From Byssochlamys sp. IMV 00236 (lineage: Eukaryota; Ascomycota; Eurotiomycetes; Eurotiales; Thermoascaceae), in assembly GCA_001931875.2 (NCBI GenBank), contig MSJH02000629.1, positions 62,001-126,000 of the forward strand: a DNA stretch of 64,000 nucleotides. Direction: 5' to 3'. Under the pieces are notes generated by a model that made no database searches, was not told the origin of the DNA, and saw nothing but the letters and a program-made list of their open reading frames with translations. A program made the position numbers and the translations under genes. Positions 23,622 through 35,000 of this stretch are shown one piece after another (within the stretch, counting starts at the first letter, position 1; every line of letters begins with the position of its first letter).

Positions 23622-25325
23622 TTATGCGGCGGCGTTCACTTCTTTGGCGCCAGCCTTCCGCTTCTCGTGATCATTGCGCACACTCTGCACCCACTCCGCA
23701 GCAGTTCGAACCGCTTTCTCCGGCTCATGCTTGTGCTTGAGAAGGTATCCCTGGATCTCAGCAGGCGAAAACTCACCACTGGGAACCACTGATGCAAACT
23801 CAGCAGCAAGCTTTTTGACTTGCTCGTTGGAGAGGCCGTGACGGAGATGGGATTTGGCCTTCTCACAAGGAGAAGATCTGGGCGATCCTGGCTTCCCCTG
23901 TTGCTGCTGTCGCGTTTCGTCACCATAAATAGCGAAATACAAATCTCTGATAGTATCAGTGTCGGAGTAGTTGAAGGCGATGCTCATGTCAATTCTGCCA
24001 GGACGCAAAAGGGCCGCGTCCAGCTTTTCAATGTGGTTTGTAGTCATCACCAAAATACGGCCTTCACTAGAAGCGACCCCATCGATGACATTGAGCAGGG
24101 CAGAAAGAGAAACTCCCCGCGGCGCGTTATCGTTGCTCTCGGCTGGAGGTTTGTCCTTTCCATCCTTCTCTAATTTTTCATTGACAGATGTGTCGGGAGT
24201 TTCTGGGCTGTTTTCTCTCTTGTGCGTGATACCTGCAGAATCGACATCTTCAAGAAGGACGATACACCGCCGTGGCAGTTCCTGGAATAGATCCGCAAGA
24301 CCTTCTTCGTCCAAGGATTTCGAGTTCAAATTGATCAGATACATCTTCAGTCCCAAAAGCCCTGCAGCTGCGAAGCAGAGACTCGTCTTTCCCGTACCAG
24401 GAGGACCATGGAAGATATATCCTCGTCTGTAAGGAATGCCGCGGTTCGAATACCAGCGCCTCGTCATCGGGTGCAGGTACTCCTTTACATCTTCGATAAA
24501 TGCCTGCTTCTGTCCCTGGTCCAGCACGACCGTTGACAGAGGACGAGGAGGGCGGCTCATGCACCTCACCCAGTCTGCGCTTTCTCCAGCGTTCTTCTGA
24601 CCGCGGTAGATAATCGTTTGGTTTGCATCGCGCTCCACAAAAGCATGCTGCGCTTCGTGCAGCATTTCCTTAATGATTGTCGGATCCCGTCCAAGGCAAG
24701 TAATGTATAATTTCTCAGCATTGGCAACCCATCTCACACCGTTATTCTCATCTTTCTGTCTCCTGAACGCCAAAGGGCGACCTTTGTACCAGAAATAGTG
24801 GGTTCCGTCCGCGGGTGTGAACCGGAGTGGCTTATACTTGTCGCGACTCATCTTCCGGGTCCAGTACTCATCGAAGTCAAAAGATACATCGTCGTCCTCC
24901 AGGATGCCATCTTCATTGGAATCATCATCATCATCGTGCCTGGTCCAGACCATCTCACTCCCTGTCTTGGTTCCCGCAACGAAGTCGCGTGTACTGTCTG
25001 AGAATGACTGCCGGGCAATCCAAGCCATCACATAATTGTAGACCTCGTCATTGAGCCGAATCTCCGCTGTTGATGTGTAATGCTGGGTGAAAAGATTGAC
25101 CAACGGGGAGATACTGTATTGTAGAGCGGTCACAGTAGCTGCGAAAATGGCAATAAGAGGGAGGTAGAAAGATAGGTCGATATGAAAGTAAGCCGCCAGG
25201 AACTTTGAAACCACAGAATACCCAGGGATAAGCACATCCAGCATGGAGGCATCCCCGGGAAACATTTGCGGTTGATTGAAGGAAACGTTCCCCGGACAAG
25301 CCATGGCGTGAGGGAGAGAAGACAT
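23622..25325 (-). CDS. BCS1-like membrane AAA ATPase
   Basis: A single exon of 567 aa. The N-terminal part has one hydrophobic segment (about 50-75) followed by the BCS1_N region, as in mitochondrial Bcs1. The AAA domain has Walker A GPPGTGKTS (about 307), Walker B CIVLLEDVD (about 355), a sensor region VMTTNHIEKLD and an arginine-finger region LLRPGRIDMSI (about 440). Bcs1 inserts the Rieske Fe-S protein into complex III, but filamentous fungi also carry many Bcs1-like paralogs of unknown role. Acidic insertions between the membrane part and the ATPase (Asp/Glu runs near 24880-24930) and a Ser/Pro/Asp-rich loop between Walker B and the sensor suggest a paralog, not the housekeeping gene. The likely location is the mitochondrial inner membrane, by family. 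Confidence 0.88.
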   Translation of the reverse strand: MSSLPHAMACPGNVSFNQPQMFPGDASMLDVLIPGYSVVSKFLAAYFHIDLSFYLPLIAIFAATVTALQYSISPLVNLFTQHYTSTAEIRLNDEVYNYVMAWIARQSFSDSTRDFVAGTKTGSEMVWTRHDDDDDSNEDGILEDDDVSFDFDEYWTRKMSRDKYKPLRFTPADGTHYFWYKGRPLAFRRQKDENNGVRWVANAEKLYITCLGRDPTIIKEMLHEAQHAFVERDANQTIIYRGQKNAGESADWVRCMSRPPRPLSTVVLDQGQKQAFIEDVKEYLHPMTRRWYSNRGIPYRRGYIFHGPPGTGKTSLCFAAAGLLGLKMYLINLNSKSLDEEGLADLFQELPRRCIVLLEDVDSAGITHKRENSPETPDTSVNEKLEKDGKDKPPAESNDNAPRGVSLSALLNVIDGVASSEGRILVMTTNHIEKLDAALLRPGRIDMSIAFNYSDTDTIRDLYFAIYGDETRQQQQGKPGSPRSSPCEKAKSHLRHGLSNEQVKKLAAEFASVVPSGEFSPAEIQGYLLKHKHEPEKAVRTAAEWVQSVRNDHEKRKAGAKEVNAAA

Positions 25326-26204
25326 TTAATTGTCTTGGGGATGATTCCTGCAGCGAGAAGGCCACGACGTGTGACGGCCGACCTGTTAAAAAGATCGAAG
25401 CTTGGAAATTTCCATCCTTAAATGTGTTGCTGACACTTGCTCACTTTTAGGCTTCAATGCATACCGCACAATTCACTGAGTCACCTCAATCAGCAAGGCA
25501 GAACTCCAGTCCTCTTCAGGTGATTGTACGTTGACACCAATCATGGATGCTAGAGAGCTCTAGTTTGGGGGCTGAGGTGCAACGCGCCACCCTTGGGCTG
25601 GCGATCAAATAAGATCATTCCCACCAGTCTCGAGGAAATTCCTTTTTCTGAGCCCGATGCGCAATGATCAAGGAAAGCATCTGTGGTGGAGCTGGAGTTT
25701 CTATTCGATACAATCTAAGATTTCTACTGCAATTGGCAATGATCGAGCACGATTCTAGGCACCGAACTGAAGTGGATACTGACTTTCAGCTAACACGAGA
25801 GTCATGATAAACTAAAGCGGACTCTAAATCAGGTTGGACTCTTGGTGCCGTTATTGCACTCTGACACGACCAGTGTGGGTTCACGCTTTGCTCATGACAG
25901 CAAGCAAATGCCCCGGTATTATGTGATCTTCAGTTGAAGATGGTACCTCTGCTGTCGAAACTGTTCTGCGCAGTTACATCAGGAAGGACAGCATGATGTA
26001 GGTCAGACTGAATAGAATCTTCGCAACTTCCTCGAGGGGTTGCGAAGAAAAAAGGGTATCATATTACTATACGCAAAAAAAACTATCTATATAGGGCAAC
26101 ATAGGATCTGACACAGAAGGGAAAACAAAATCACGACACGCTGTCCCAAGTACTGCGACTGATATTAGAACAATGAAATAAACGGAGCCAAACTTGTCAG
26201 GATA
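25326..26204. other. Promoter of BCS1-like gene and ENPP 3' region
   Basis: Upstream DNA of the BCS1-like gene and downstream DNA of the phosphodiesterase gene, both on the minus strand. There are no open frames of note and no RNA gene. Confidence 0.5.
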
Positions 26205-28484
26205 TTATTTAGGTGCCTCATTGTCGGTCTTTGACTGGATAAACTCGCTTGCCCATTCTTTGAAAGACTCCAGCTTGTCCATCATCTTTCCCCACCATGT
26301 TGTGTCTTGCGAAGCGGTGTCATCGTGATCATCGTCGCCATCAACGACTACACCATCTCCCTCTTCGTTTTCCTCTCCTTGCTTTTCTCCATCGTCGACT
26401 TCGCTCGATTGGTTACCCGCAGTAGCAGAAGCATCAACGGCAGAGGATGTAACGCTAGGAACTGGGGCCAGTTCTGTGGTTGGGTTCACAGAGACGCTGG
26501 CTGGTGGATCAGGAGGGCTTTCGATGGCAGGGACTCCCTCATCTGAGTGTAATCCCACCGGTTGTAAGGGCAGATGCAAGGTGCCATTGTTTGGCAGCGG
26601 CTTGACTCCAATAGAGTTACAGATGATGTTATACACTTCTATGTTCTCTGTTGACAATTAGCACAAGTCAAAGGAAAGGCATACTGAATGACGTACGGAA
26701 GACCTCAAGTCGACTGTTGGGCTGATGAGGGAATGCAGGTCCCCTCGCGATGAAGATAGCTCGCATGAGCGGATGCTCATGGTCATATCCGTGGACACCC
26801 CGGGGGCGATAGACCTCCCCTGTCTCGAGCGCTTTCTCTGCGTCGAAGTCAGGCCGCTCAACGACAGCCCAACCCGTCTTGGGGATCACCCACAGGGGCG
26901 CAATGCGCTCGTTATTGGAAAAGTGATAGCGCTCGGGCATGGTGTCGCGACTGTAGATTTCAACTTTGTCAGCGTAGTCGGCCTTTGCCTTCTCCAGCTG
27001 CTCCTGAAGGATAGGCAGGTCCTCTGGTCGTTTGGGGCGCAGCCCCCGCGATGGCCATCCATCAAGATGCTCGACCAAACTGATATCGATCAAGTCCTCA
27101 AGTTGCACAAGTCGCTCATTTGAAGTTGTGGCCATGCCATGGTCAGACACGACGACAATGTTCACTATGTCGGTCAAGTTGCGGTCTCGAATTCCTTGAA
27201 AGAGACGAGCAAGCATGTCATCCGCCTTGGCAATAGTTGCCCGTATTTCCGTGCTATTAGGCCCATATCGATGGCCATCTGCATCTACATCTGGCACGTA
27301 AGCGGCGATAAACTGGGGGCGCTTATCCCCGTCGTAGGACTCGACTTCCTCTCCAGGGAGATCCAAGTATTCCAGCACTCGGTCGACTTTCCGCGGCAGA
27401 GTCTCGGACCCATTATAAACGTCGTAAAAAGTGGGATCGATATCATGAATATGCGCCTCTGAACCGGGCCACATATGGATAGCAGCATGGATGCCCTGTT
27501 TCTCTGCCGTAACCCACAGGGGCTCAGCGTTGTTCCACCATTTAGACTGAGTACTGACGGAGGATTCTGTGTGAAATTCCTCCTGGAATTCCGGAGCCCA
27601 GAATGAATTCCCCACGACGCCGTGACTTTCAGGGTAGAGTCCTGTTACTAGTGTATAATGATTCGGGAAAGTGACGCTGGGGAAACTCGGAAGCATGTAC
27701 TTGGGGCTGACCCCTTCTGCGATGAAGTTGTTGAGCGTGGGGGTCAGTCCGCGATTGAGGAAATCGGCCCGGAAGCCATCGAGGGAAATCAAGATAGTTG
27801 TTGGAGCGAAAAGTGCAGTGCCGTTAGAGACTAGCGGTTTGGGACGGTGGGAAACGCGGAAATTGCTGGAGGCTTTGTACGCTCCTAAAAGGAGAATGAG
27901 GAAAAGGACGGCGATGGCGGAGAACACGAGCAGCAATTTCCGAATTAAATCTCCTTTGGACTGAACAAACCAGCGTCAGTATTCGAACATATCTAAACCT
28001 GATGCGCCCGGCATACCTGCTTGTATTCGAATCCGTCCAGCAGTTCACCCTCGCCATCCGATGACAGTGTATTGAGGCCAGAACTTTCATCCCGATATCC
28101 TTCCTCCATCTCATGCATCAGTTCTCCCTCCTCATCGGGTTTCTCATTGCGCCTTCTATACGCAGCTTTCATCTCCCTCCTCCGCTGTCTCCGTTCCTTC
28201 TTCCCAATCTTAACACTGCTGCCACCGGGACTGAATATCCTTCGCAATCCTTGCGTCGGCCCTCTCTTTGTCAACAGCTTCTCCAACTCTTCTTCATCCT
28301 CCAACACCTTTCGATCATGTTCCGCTAGTTCGAGCGTTGTCCGGGAACCCTGCAAGAATTCATCATCCTCCGTGTCGGAGTCCTGCTCCGACGCTGACCT
28401 TAGGGACGAGACATCGTCATCGTAGTCACCCGGCGAGAGTAACGATGGACTCCGCGATTCTGGTCTCTGAGGCATGAGCGGCAT
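26205..28484 (-). CDS. ENPP-type nucleotide pyrophosphatase/phosphodiesterase
   Basis: Three exons, complement(join(26205..26647, 26697..27960, 28017..28484)), give 724 aa; introns are 49 and 56 bp. Exon 1 encodes a charged cytosolic N-terminus of about 156 aa. Exon 2 opens with SKGDLIRK and a membrane segment (about 165-185), giving a type II protein. The catalytic domain shows ILISLDGFR (metal Asp at 217), PSVTFPNHYTLVTG with the nucleophilic Thr at about 253, VPDVDADGHRYGP (metal Asp/His) and VVSDHGM. The second splice restores FQNIEVYN and the NNGT motif near the domain end. ENPP enzymes hydrolyse nucleotide and other phosphodiester bonds at the cell surface or in the vacuole; fungal members help recover phosphate. 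The C-terminal 100 residues are acidic and disordered, ending near a WWGKMMDKLESF helix. Confidence 0.92.
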
Positions 28485-29483
28485 TCCGTGAGATAGCCGC
28501 CAGAGAGCTGGGGCATCAGCGGGGAGGGCGAACCGGTTGATTGTTGTTCTAGGAGGAGCATAAGTTAATCGTTTAGGTAGTCAGTTGCTGTTTCGTAGCT
28601 TAGACTATGTTGCGGGCGACCGAGATGGTCCAGGCCCTCATTAGGTTAGCATCGGCTTTACGCCCCGCGACGGACATTATGATTGCATCGAAGTTAAACC
28701 TGAACACACCCAACATCTGAACGATTATAGATGGCCACAGTTGTTCATGTCTTTCTTGAATCAAACTCCTTTGCTGATGACGGATGGCTCGATAGCGAAT
28801 TATTGTCACGGCAAAAGTTATCCGCAGTATGTAGTTCTGCGGGGATACCTGGTGTGACCTCCGCCCTGGAGGCCCTTCTGATTCACATTGAAAAGTGCAA
28901 GGGTCTGCGATCTCAAAAGCTCGTGGAATACTATGATTATTAAACCGCAAGTTGATACGGTGATTTCCTAGTGGGGCTGACAACATAGGTCGCTATTCCT
29001 GTGGCTTCTTGAGAGCGTCACTTCAGAATTAAACGCCATAACAACAATGACCGTCACGACGTGACATATCGAGGTGTATTTATACGTTACATTGAAAGAT
29101 ACCAGCGGCTGAAGTACAACTACACGCCATTTCCGTGGTCGATTGATGTTCTGACCACTGTGAATGGGGTTGTTGAGGAGATCCCGTGGCAATGAATGTA
29201 GCGCCGGGATCACACACACGAAGTCTCAAGTCGACATAAGATATATAGTGGAAACAGATCGAGAGAACTGGTTGGAACGTTATACTGTCAGTGAACGAGA
29301 GTCGAAAAACAGGAGGAACTGGATAAAAACCAGTGGTGTTCCCAGTCAGTAAGGTGATGTGACCGTCTTTCCGCATGCAGAAAGAAGTGGCTTTCTTCGG
29401 CCGTTGGGTTGCATCAGTACCTGAAGAGAGACTTGACATAATCCAGTTGATTGCGTGGACTAATTGCCTTGGAATTTAGAATT

Positions 29484-29740
29484 CTAATTAGAATCCTGGT
29501 CTAGTTGAAAGACCGCGAAGTTCCTGGGGGAGATCGGCACTGCTGACCGTGGTATTCCTGAGAGCTGCCCGGCTTCTCTTGCTCGCAGTCTTCGAGAAGA
29601 CACCTTGAAATCGGCATATGCAGGTTCTTCGTAGATTAAAATTGACATCCTGCCTCGCCGTAGAGAATCACCGAGAAGCATAGCATGTGCCACTAGATTT
29701 CCTGCGAAGAAACACCCGGCGCCGATTATCGTCTCTGTTT
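29484..29740 (-). other. Possible isolated coding fragment
   Basis: The minus strand is open in one frame from a TGA near 29740 to a stop at 29484. It reads like normal protein, with stretches such as IIGAGCFFAGNLVAH and LIYEEPAYADFKV. I found no start or joining exon, and the family is unknown to me. It may be a gene remnant or one exon of an unassembled gene. Confidence 0.25.
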
Positions 29741-30302
29741 CCTTTCAATGCGGGAGTTATGGGATCAAGCCGCTCATTCACAAGTTCTCTTGCTTGCGTA
29801 CGCCGAAGTCTGTTTCCATAGACGCTCCAGACTCTCGGGGTCCTGCGTATCACTGCTTTAGTACACATCGCTAGAAAATACTCTTTGACTCGACGGTCAG
29901 AATTACAACTGAATCCTGGCGTGAGGTCTCTGGCGACGGTAGCATTAGACTTGAACATTGCCAGTCGAAACCGTGGTTCTCGTCAATCTTGATATAGTAT
30001 CTGACCGTTTGCAGCCACGACGATGCGAGCCGTCTGGCATGTGAGCATTGTCAGTGACCAGAACCTCCGACACGTGACTACATACTTACTTACTGACTTC
30101 TATTTCTTAACGGAACATTCTTCGCCAATAATGACTGCATTTCAGCCACTCGTCTTGGTTGGCTGAATCCGGGACGATGGAGAGATCTAGCCACAGCGGG
30201 TTCAATCCATGGGACAGTCGGGGCTGCAGAAAGCTTATCTGAGAAGACGCAATCGATAGGTTGAAAGTGTATGGTATCCGGATGCAGTCGCCACTTGAGA
30301 TC

Positions 30303-30308
30303 TATAAG
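30303..30308 (+). promoter_or_regulatory. TATA-like element of GPI-protein gene
   Basis: TATAAG lies about 260 bp before the start codon and about 75 bp before a leader intron. It fits a core promoter position for the wall-protein gene; called from sequence and spacing only. Confidence 0.4.
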
Positions 30309-30379
30309 TATCTAGTTGAGAATCCCTGGGGTCATCTTCCTTCCATCATCCCTCCTTGAACAGCTTTCTTTTGGAACTG

Positions 30380-30443
30380 GTGAGTACACGAAGCACTCTC
30401 GACAATATCATACAACATTTCATATACTAACAATCGCAACTAG
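30380..30443 (+). other. 5' leader intron of GPI-protein gene
   Basis: A 64-bp sequence begins GTGAGT, contains the branch-like ACTAAC about 15 bases before its end, and ends in TAG. It lies wholly upstream of the ATG at 30562, so it would be a leader intron. Confidence 0.55.
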
Positions 30444-30561
30444 CTACGCACATCTCCAAAGCGGAGTCTGAACACGTCCTGACAGGGCTTGCCACTCGTT
30501 CCCAGACTTCATATACATACAGTCTCGTTCATCACCACAAGAAAAAAAAAAAAACGCCAAA

Positions 30562-31275
30562 ATGTTCTTCCGCACTGCTGCTATCGCTGCTCTGGCCATT
30601 GCGGCCGTTCCAGCCAAAGCTGACTCCGTCGCGCCCATTGGACCTATTGTGACACCTTCTACTACCGCCGCTGTTACGTCTGCTGCTGCAACCACGGACG
30701 CGCCTGCTGCCGATTCAACTGGAACTATAACGGATACTGTGATCGTCACCGACACTCACTGCCCTCGCTGCTCTCACACCACGAGCTACTCCAACGTGAC
30801 CTTCTCTAGTATCCTCACTGGCTCTGGCCACAAGCCTTCTGCCACTGTTCCTTATGTCCTCGCAACCGGCTATGTTCGTCCCAACAACGCAACTAGACCT
30901 GGTACCGGTGGTATCAGTTCTGGATCCAAAAATGGAACTACCACCGGTGGCATCGGTGGTGGTTCTGGCTCCAAGAATGGAACTACCACTGGTGGTGCTG
31001 GTGGCATCGGCGGTGGCTCTGGCTCTGGCTCTGGCAGTGGACCCAGCACCGGCTCAGGAAGCACTTCCTCTGGATCTTCCAGCTCTGGTGCTGGTGGTGT
31101 CGGTGGCTCTGGCTCTCTCTCTGGAAGCTCTAGTTCTGGCTCCAGCTCCGGAGTCTCTCCCACTTCCAGCGCTGCCCTATCCAGTCCTGCCAACAAGCTA
31201 CTCTCCCCTGAGTTCGGTTACATGTCTGCCATCGCCCTATCTGCCGTCTGGGGCGCATTCATGGTTCTGGCATAA
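30562..31275 (+). CDS. GPI-anchored Ser/Gly-rich cell-wall protein
   Basis: A single exon of 237 aa. It starts with a signal peptide (about residues 1-20), followed by a Thr/Ala-rich segment and a small CPRC-containing block (DTHCPRCSHTTSYSNVT). The middle consists of Gly/Ser-rich repeats that include two copies of SKNGTTTGG, each with an N-glycosylation sequon. The last 20 residues are hydrophobic with no charged residues, the form of a GPI-anchor signal. Proteins of this build sit on the plasma membrane or are linked to wall glucan, and are heavily O-glycosylated. No enzymatic domain is present. The repeat-rich centre is likely to vary in length between strains. A TATA-like box and a leader intron lie upstream. 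Confidence 0.85.
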   Translation: MFFRTAAIAALAIAAVPAKADSVAPIGPIVTPSTTAAVTSAAATTDAPAADSTGTITDTVIVTDTHCPRCSHTTSYSNVTFSSILTGSGHKPSATVPYVLATGYVRPNNATRPGTGGISSGSKNGTTTGGIGGGSGSKNGTTTGGAGGIGGGSGSGSGSGPSTGSGSTSSGSSSSGAGGVGGSGSLSGSSSSGSSSGVSPTSSAALSSPANKLLSPEFGYMSAIALSAVWGAFMVLA

Positions 31276-32041
31276 ATGCCATTTCTCTCATTTTCATATG
31301 ACATTCTCGTTCTAATGCTAAATACATAATTTGAGGAAGGCAGGGGGCAAAAAAAACAAGGGGGGAAGACATGTAATTAGGGGAGGAGTTGGATTATTAC
31401 TTACTACTATATATTGATACAATGGGTTAGTATATCCATGTTATTAATTTAATTTATAATGTTGGGGACTCTTAGTGTCTTTGTTTATTATGACCTGCTG
31501 TAGGGGTTTAGTATTACTATTTTAATCCGTAGCTGTCAACTAAGGCATGTGGTGTGTGTGATTTTTTATCCCGAAGACTCCATACCTATGGAGTTCCTGG
31601 ATGAGTTCTTCTATGTCTTTGTCTTTGAAAGCTCTAACCATGGGGATGGATAGCCTGAGCTTGCTGGAGAATCCACTCTAGCCTGCCGAGTTTTCACTAT
31701 GTATCGGTGTCCTCGTGTTGTCTATACAATTTTACCTGATTCACGGGTGCCTGAAATAGGTATAGGATAGTACGGCCGAGACAAATGTTGATCTACGGAC
31801 ATTATCTGAGTTCCATGAACTACTTAGATTGACCGGTCTAGCACACCAAGCACATTAGGGTCTTATTGATGCAGTTACATGCCAATGATGAGAGATATAT
31901 AGATTATGCATACATCCTGGAAGGACAAAATGAGTGGACATGAGTTCCTAGCCTCAACATATTCCGTACATCAATCGAGTCAATCAGCCGTCAACTTCAT
32001 ATCTAAAGAGCAAAACATCCAATGGTTAGTAGCGCTCAACA
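31276..32041. other. Convergent intergenic region
   Basis: 3' untranslated DNA of the GPI-protein gene (+) and the large membrane protein gene (-). It is AT-rich with no gene seen. Confidence 0.5.
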
Positions 32042-35000
32042 CTACAAGGTCTGAATCCAGTTCCTCCACTGGCACGAGCAGCCTCCTGTGCCCCCGTCTA
32101 TGCCCACCAAAGAATCGGAGTCACTGTCATTGGTGATATTGAATATCCCCGGAGCTGGATTGATCAACGTCCCTCCAAACCCGCGAAATTCCAGCTGAAG
32201 CTTTTTATCCGTTGGGATGATGCGTTCCCGATCGTCCATGCCATAGCAGTAGACCATCTTCCCCTTGGCGTTGCCTCCATGGCGATCCAAGGTGATGGTT
32301 ACTGGGTAAGGAAAGGAACCGGGGCGCGTGAAATCGTCCGCAGAGGAACTGGTCACGTTTTGCGCATCGCCTGAGTCCGTCGCCCGCGACGAAGCGGCAG
32401 AAGCCTTGGTACTTGAATTTCCAATAAGTGTCATACTGGAGCGATCTGGCTGCGTCCAGATTTGAACCAGAAAACGCGTCTGTGACCACGTACATCGGAC
32501 GTGGGCCTCAGATTTCGTCGATCCACCGTCCTCGTCATCAGGAACTTCTCCAGTGTCGCTGTCATTCAGAGGAGCGGTGGATTTCAGAAATATGGATCGA
32601 TCAAAGTACGTATAGAAGCCGTAATGCTCACTTGGCAAACCGCGGTTGTATAAGCGGATGGGCTGAGATACAGGTAACGGATAAAGATTAGCTGCCGCTG
32701 CAGTCCCGTCACTAGCAATGTCAGGACCTGGAATAACTGAAGTAAGATTCGGAAAGGCGTTGTCATCCGCCCGTCGGGTGAGACGTGACGCTGAAACTTT
32801 AGCCGGTGACAAGATGGTGATGAAAAAAGGCGTCTCTTCTCCAGCATAAGGGACCGTATTGTTATCCGTGGTATTTCCCAGAAATATCTGATCCTTGATT
32901 CTAGGAGCTGCCGGCGAGGGATCGAAGAGATTCTCAGCAAAGAGATCTCTCGGTCGAAGCAGTCGTTTCCAGACTGAACGAACTGCTACGTTTGAGCCCG
33001 GAATGGACCTCTTCGCAGTCCGTGTAGATTTCGACGCAACCGTAGTCGAATTGCCGTAGGTGCCATTGTGGAACCTGATCTGAACTCTGAAATTCGGTTC
33101 GTCTGCGCTATACGGACTGTTCATCGCATGTTGCTCTTTGGGGAGCGCACAGCTCCACATTGTCGATGGATGGACGCACCCCGTATTCTCCACATGAGCT
33201 TCGGGGCCCGCAATGGTGGAGATACCCGTTGGCATCGGCGGATATCCCGTTAGATTAAGCCACTGAGACTGAACAGGAGTATCGTCACCCTTCCTCGTGA
33301 GCGTCGTGGCTAGTGCAATCGCGAGGACAACTATAAGGAGGAAGATGGCCCCAAGCCCGATGTACCACCTGCGTCTCACTCTTCCCTCACGGCCCGGTCT
33401 TCCAAAACAGCCTTTCTTGCTAAAGGGACCCCTACCGCGCCAGAGACCTCCAACTTTCCTACCAATAGCATCCTCCTTCTCCAGTCTCCTTCGTCGAGTT
33501 TCTGCTTCGTTCTGTGCAGTACTGGGGTGGCCCATGTCGGCTATCGTAACTGGAAGAGCTGGACGAGGAGGCAACCCAACGGGGCGAGTATCCGAATTAT
33601 ATGCTGGCAGAGGTTGGCGCGGTTGTTCTATATCAGCCATCGGCAGCGATCCTCTGCTCACCATCGTCTCTTGAAATCCTGGAGATATTGGATCCGGGGA
33701 CTCTGGTTGGGCAGGGCGCGCTGGTGGGAAGACCGCCCTGTAACGGGGGAAGGACCTCCCCGTCTCGAAATGTGAATATGGTGGAGGATTTGCTGCATCT
33801 GTATGGTCACTCTCCGCGCTTCGTGACTCAAAAGGCGCTTCTGAAGGTTGTGCTGGTGGTCTCGATCTCCCCGCAAATGACTCACGCCTAGATGCGACGG
33901 GGGAAGTTTCAGATCTGACCCCACGAACTGGCGACTCAACGCTGCGAACTCGAGCCGAATGTTCGCTGGGTGAAGCAACAGACCCTTCCTCGATGATCGT
34001 TGATTCAGAGTCCGAGCGTTCACGATTAGATCCTGTGTTGCCAGTGGTGAATGGGTTATTCGGATTAACCACAATATGGTCATGATCGCTATCTGCAGTA
34101 ATTTCCGGGCTGTCCACGACCACTGCTCGGTCCCTGGGAGTAACCGAGCACACATGATTGACACATTCGAAATATGGTGTTCTGCTTAGCAGTTCACTTG
34201 CGCAAGCTTGGTAGTACTCAGCAGCGGAGCCCGCTATTCGACCGCCGGTGTCAAAGAAAGAATCCGTTGCAAAGCATTGGCTGAAGTCGGTAAACGGATC
34301 ATTGCTTTCATCCTTTTCGGCTAAAGATCGTTCTCCAATGTTGGACCACGTCGTCACGGCGCTCTGTCTGGTGGTAGATGTCTTCGGTGTTTCTGGAGAA
34401 AAGCTGGTTTTCTCCCACCATTTCTCACTTGAATTTGTAGAAGTGACTGATGCTGCAGAGGCTGATGGCATAGAAGGCCGCTCCGTATCGGGAGTCCTCT
34501 TTCGAGTCATCATGGTGCTGGACCTGCTTAGAAGAGGAGAAAGTAGATACGTCCACCATCCTTGTGACTGGTGTCTGTTTGTATCCGTGTTGATACTCAA
34601 GCGATGGAGTATTGTGTCTCTAGCCAAGGATTGTCCACCACTAGTAGGCCCCGGGCTTTCGTCCTCCTCAAACACCGTTCCGGATGAAAACGGTCGCTGT
34701 TTGCTCTGTGAAACTGTGAGATCCGAAGACGACACTAGCGAGTTCTCCTTGGTAAGCTTCTCAGTTCTATGTTGCTCTGGAATCGCAGGTACTGGAGGAA
34801 TATCAATTTCTCTCCTGGAAGCGTGTAGCGTGTGGTCCGAGTAAATGCTGGATGTCGGGCGAGGGTGACGAGGTCCGGTGGTATCAGTTACCCAATCTGG
34901 ATCCTCAGTAGCAGGTGTGACTATTATAGATGGCGTAATTGGCGTAGCCTGGCTCTGAGCGCTTTCCGGCTCTTTAGACAACAGTATGTTGACCCCGTCC

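Larger units (their letters stand above)
28485..30561. other. Intergenic between divergent genes
   Basis: A 2.1-kb gap between the ENPP gene (-) and the GPI-protein gene (+). The right part holds the GPI-protein promoter and a leader with an intron. At 29484-29740 the minus strand has a coding-like run, described separately. The rest shows nothing. Confidence 0.5.
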
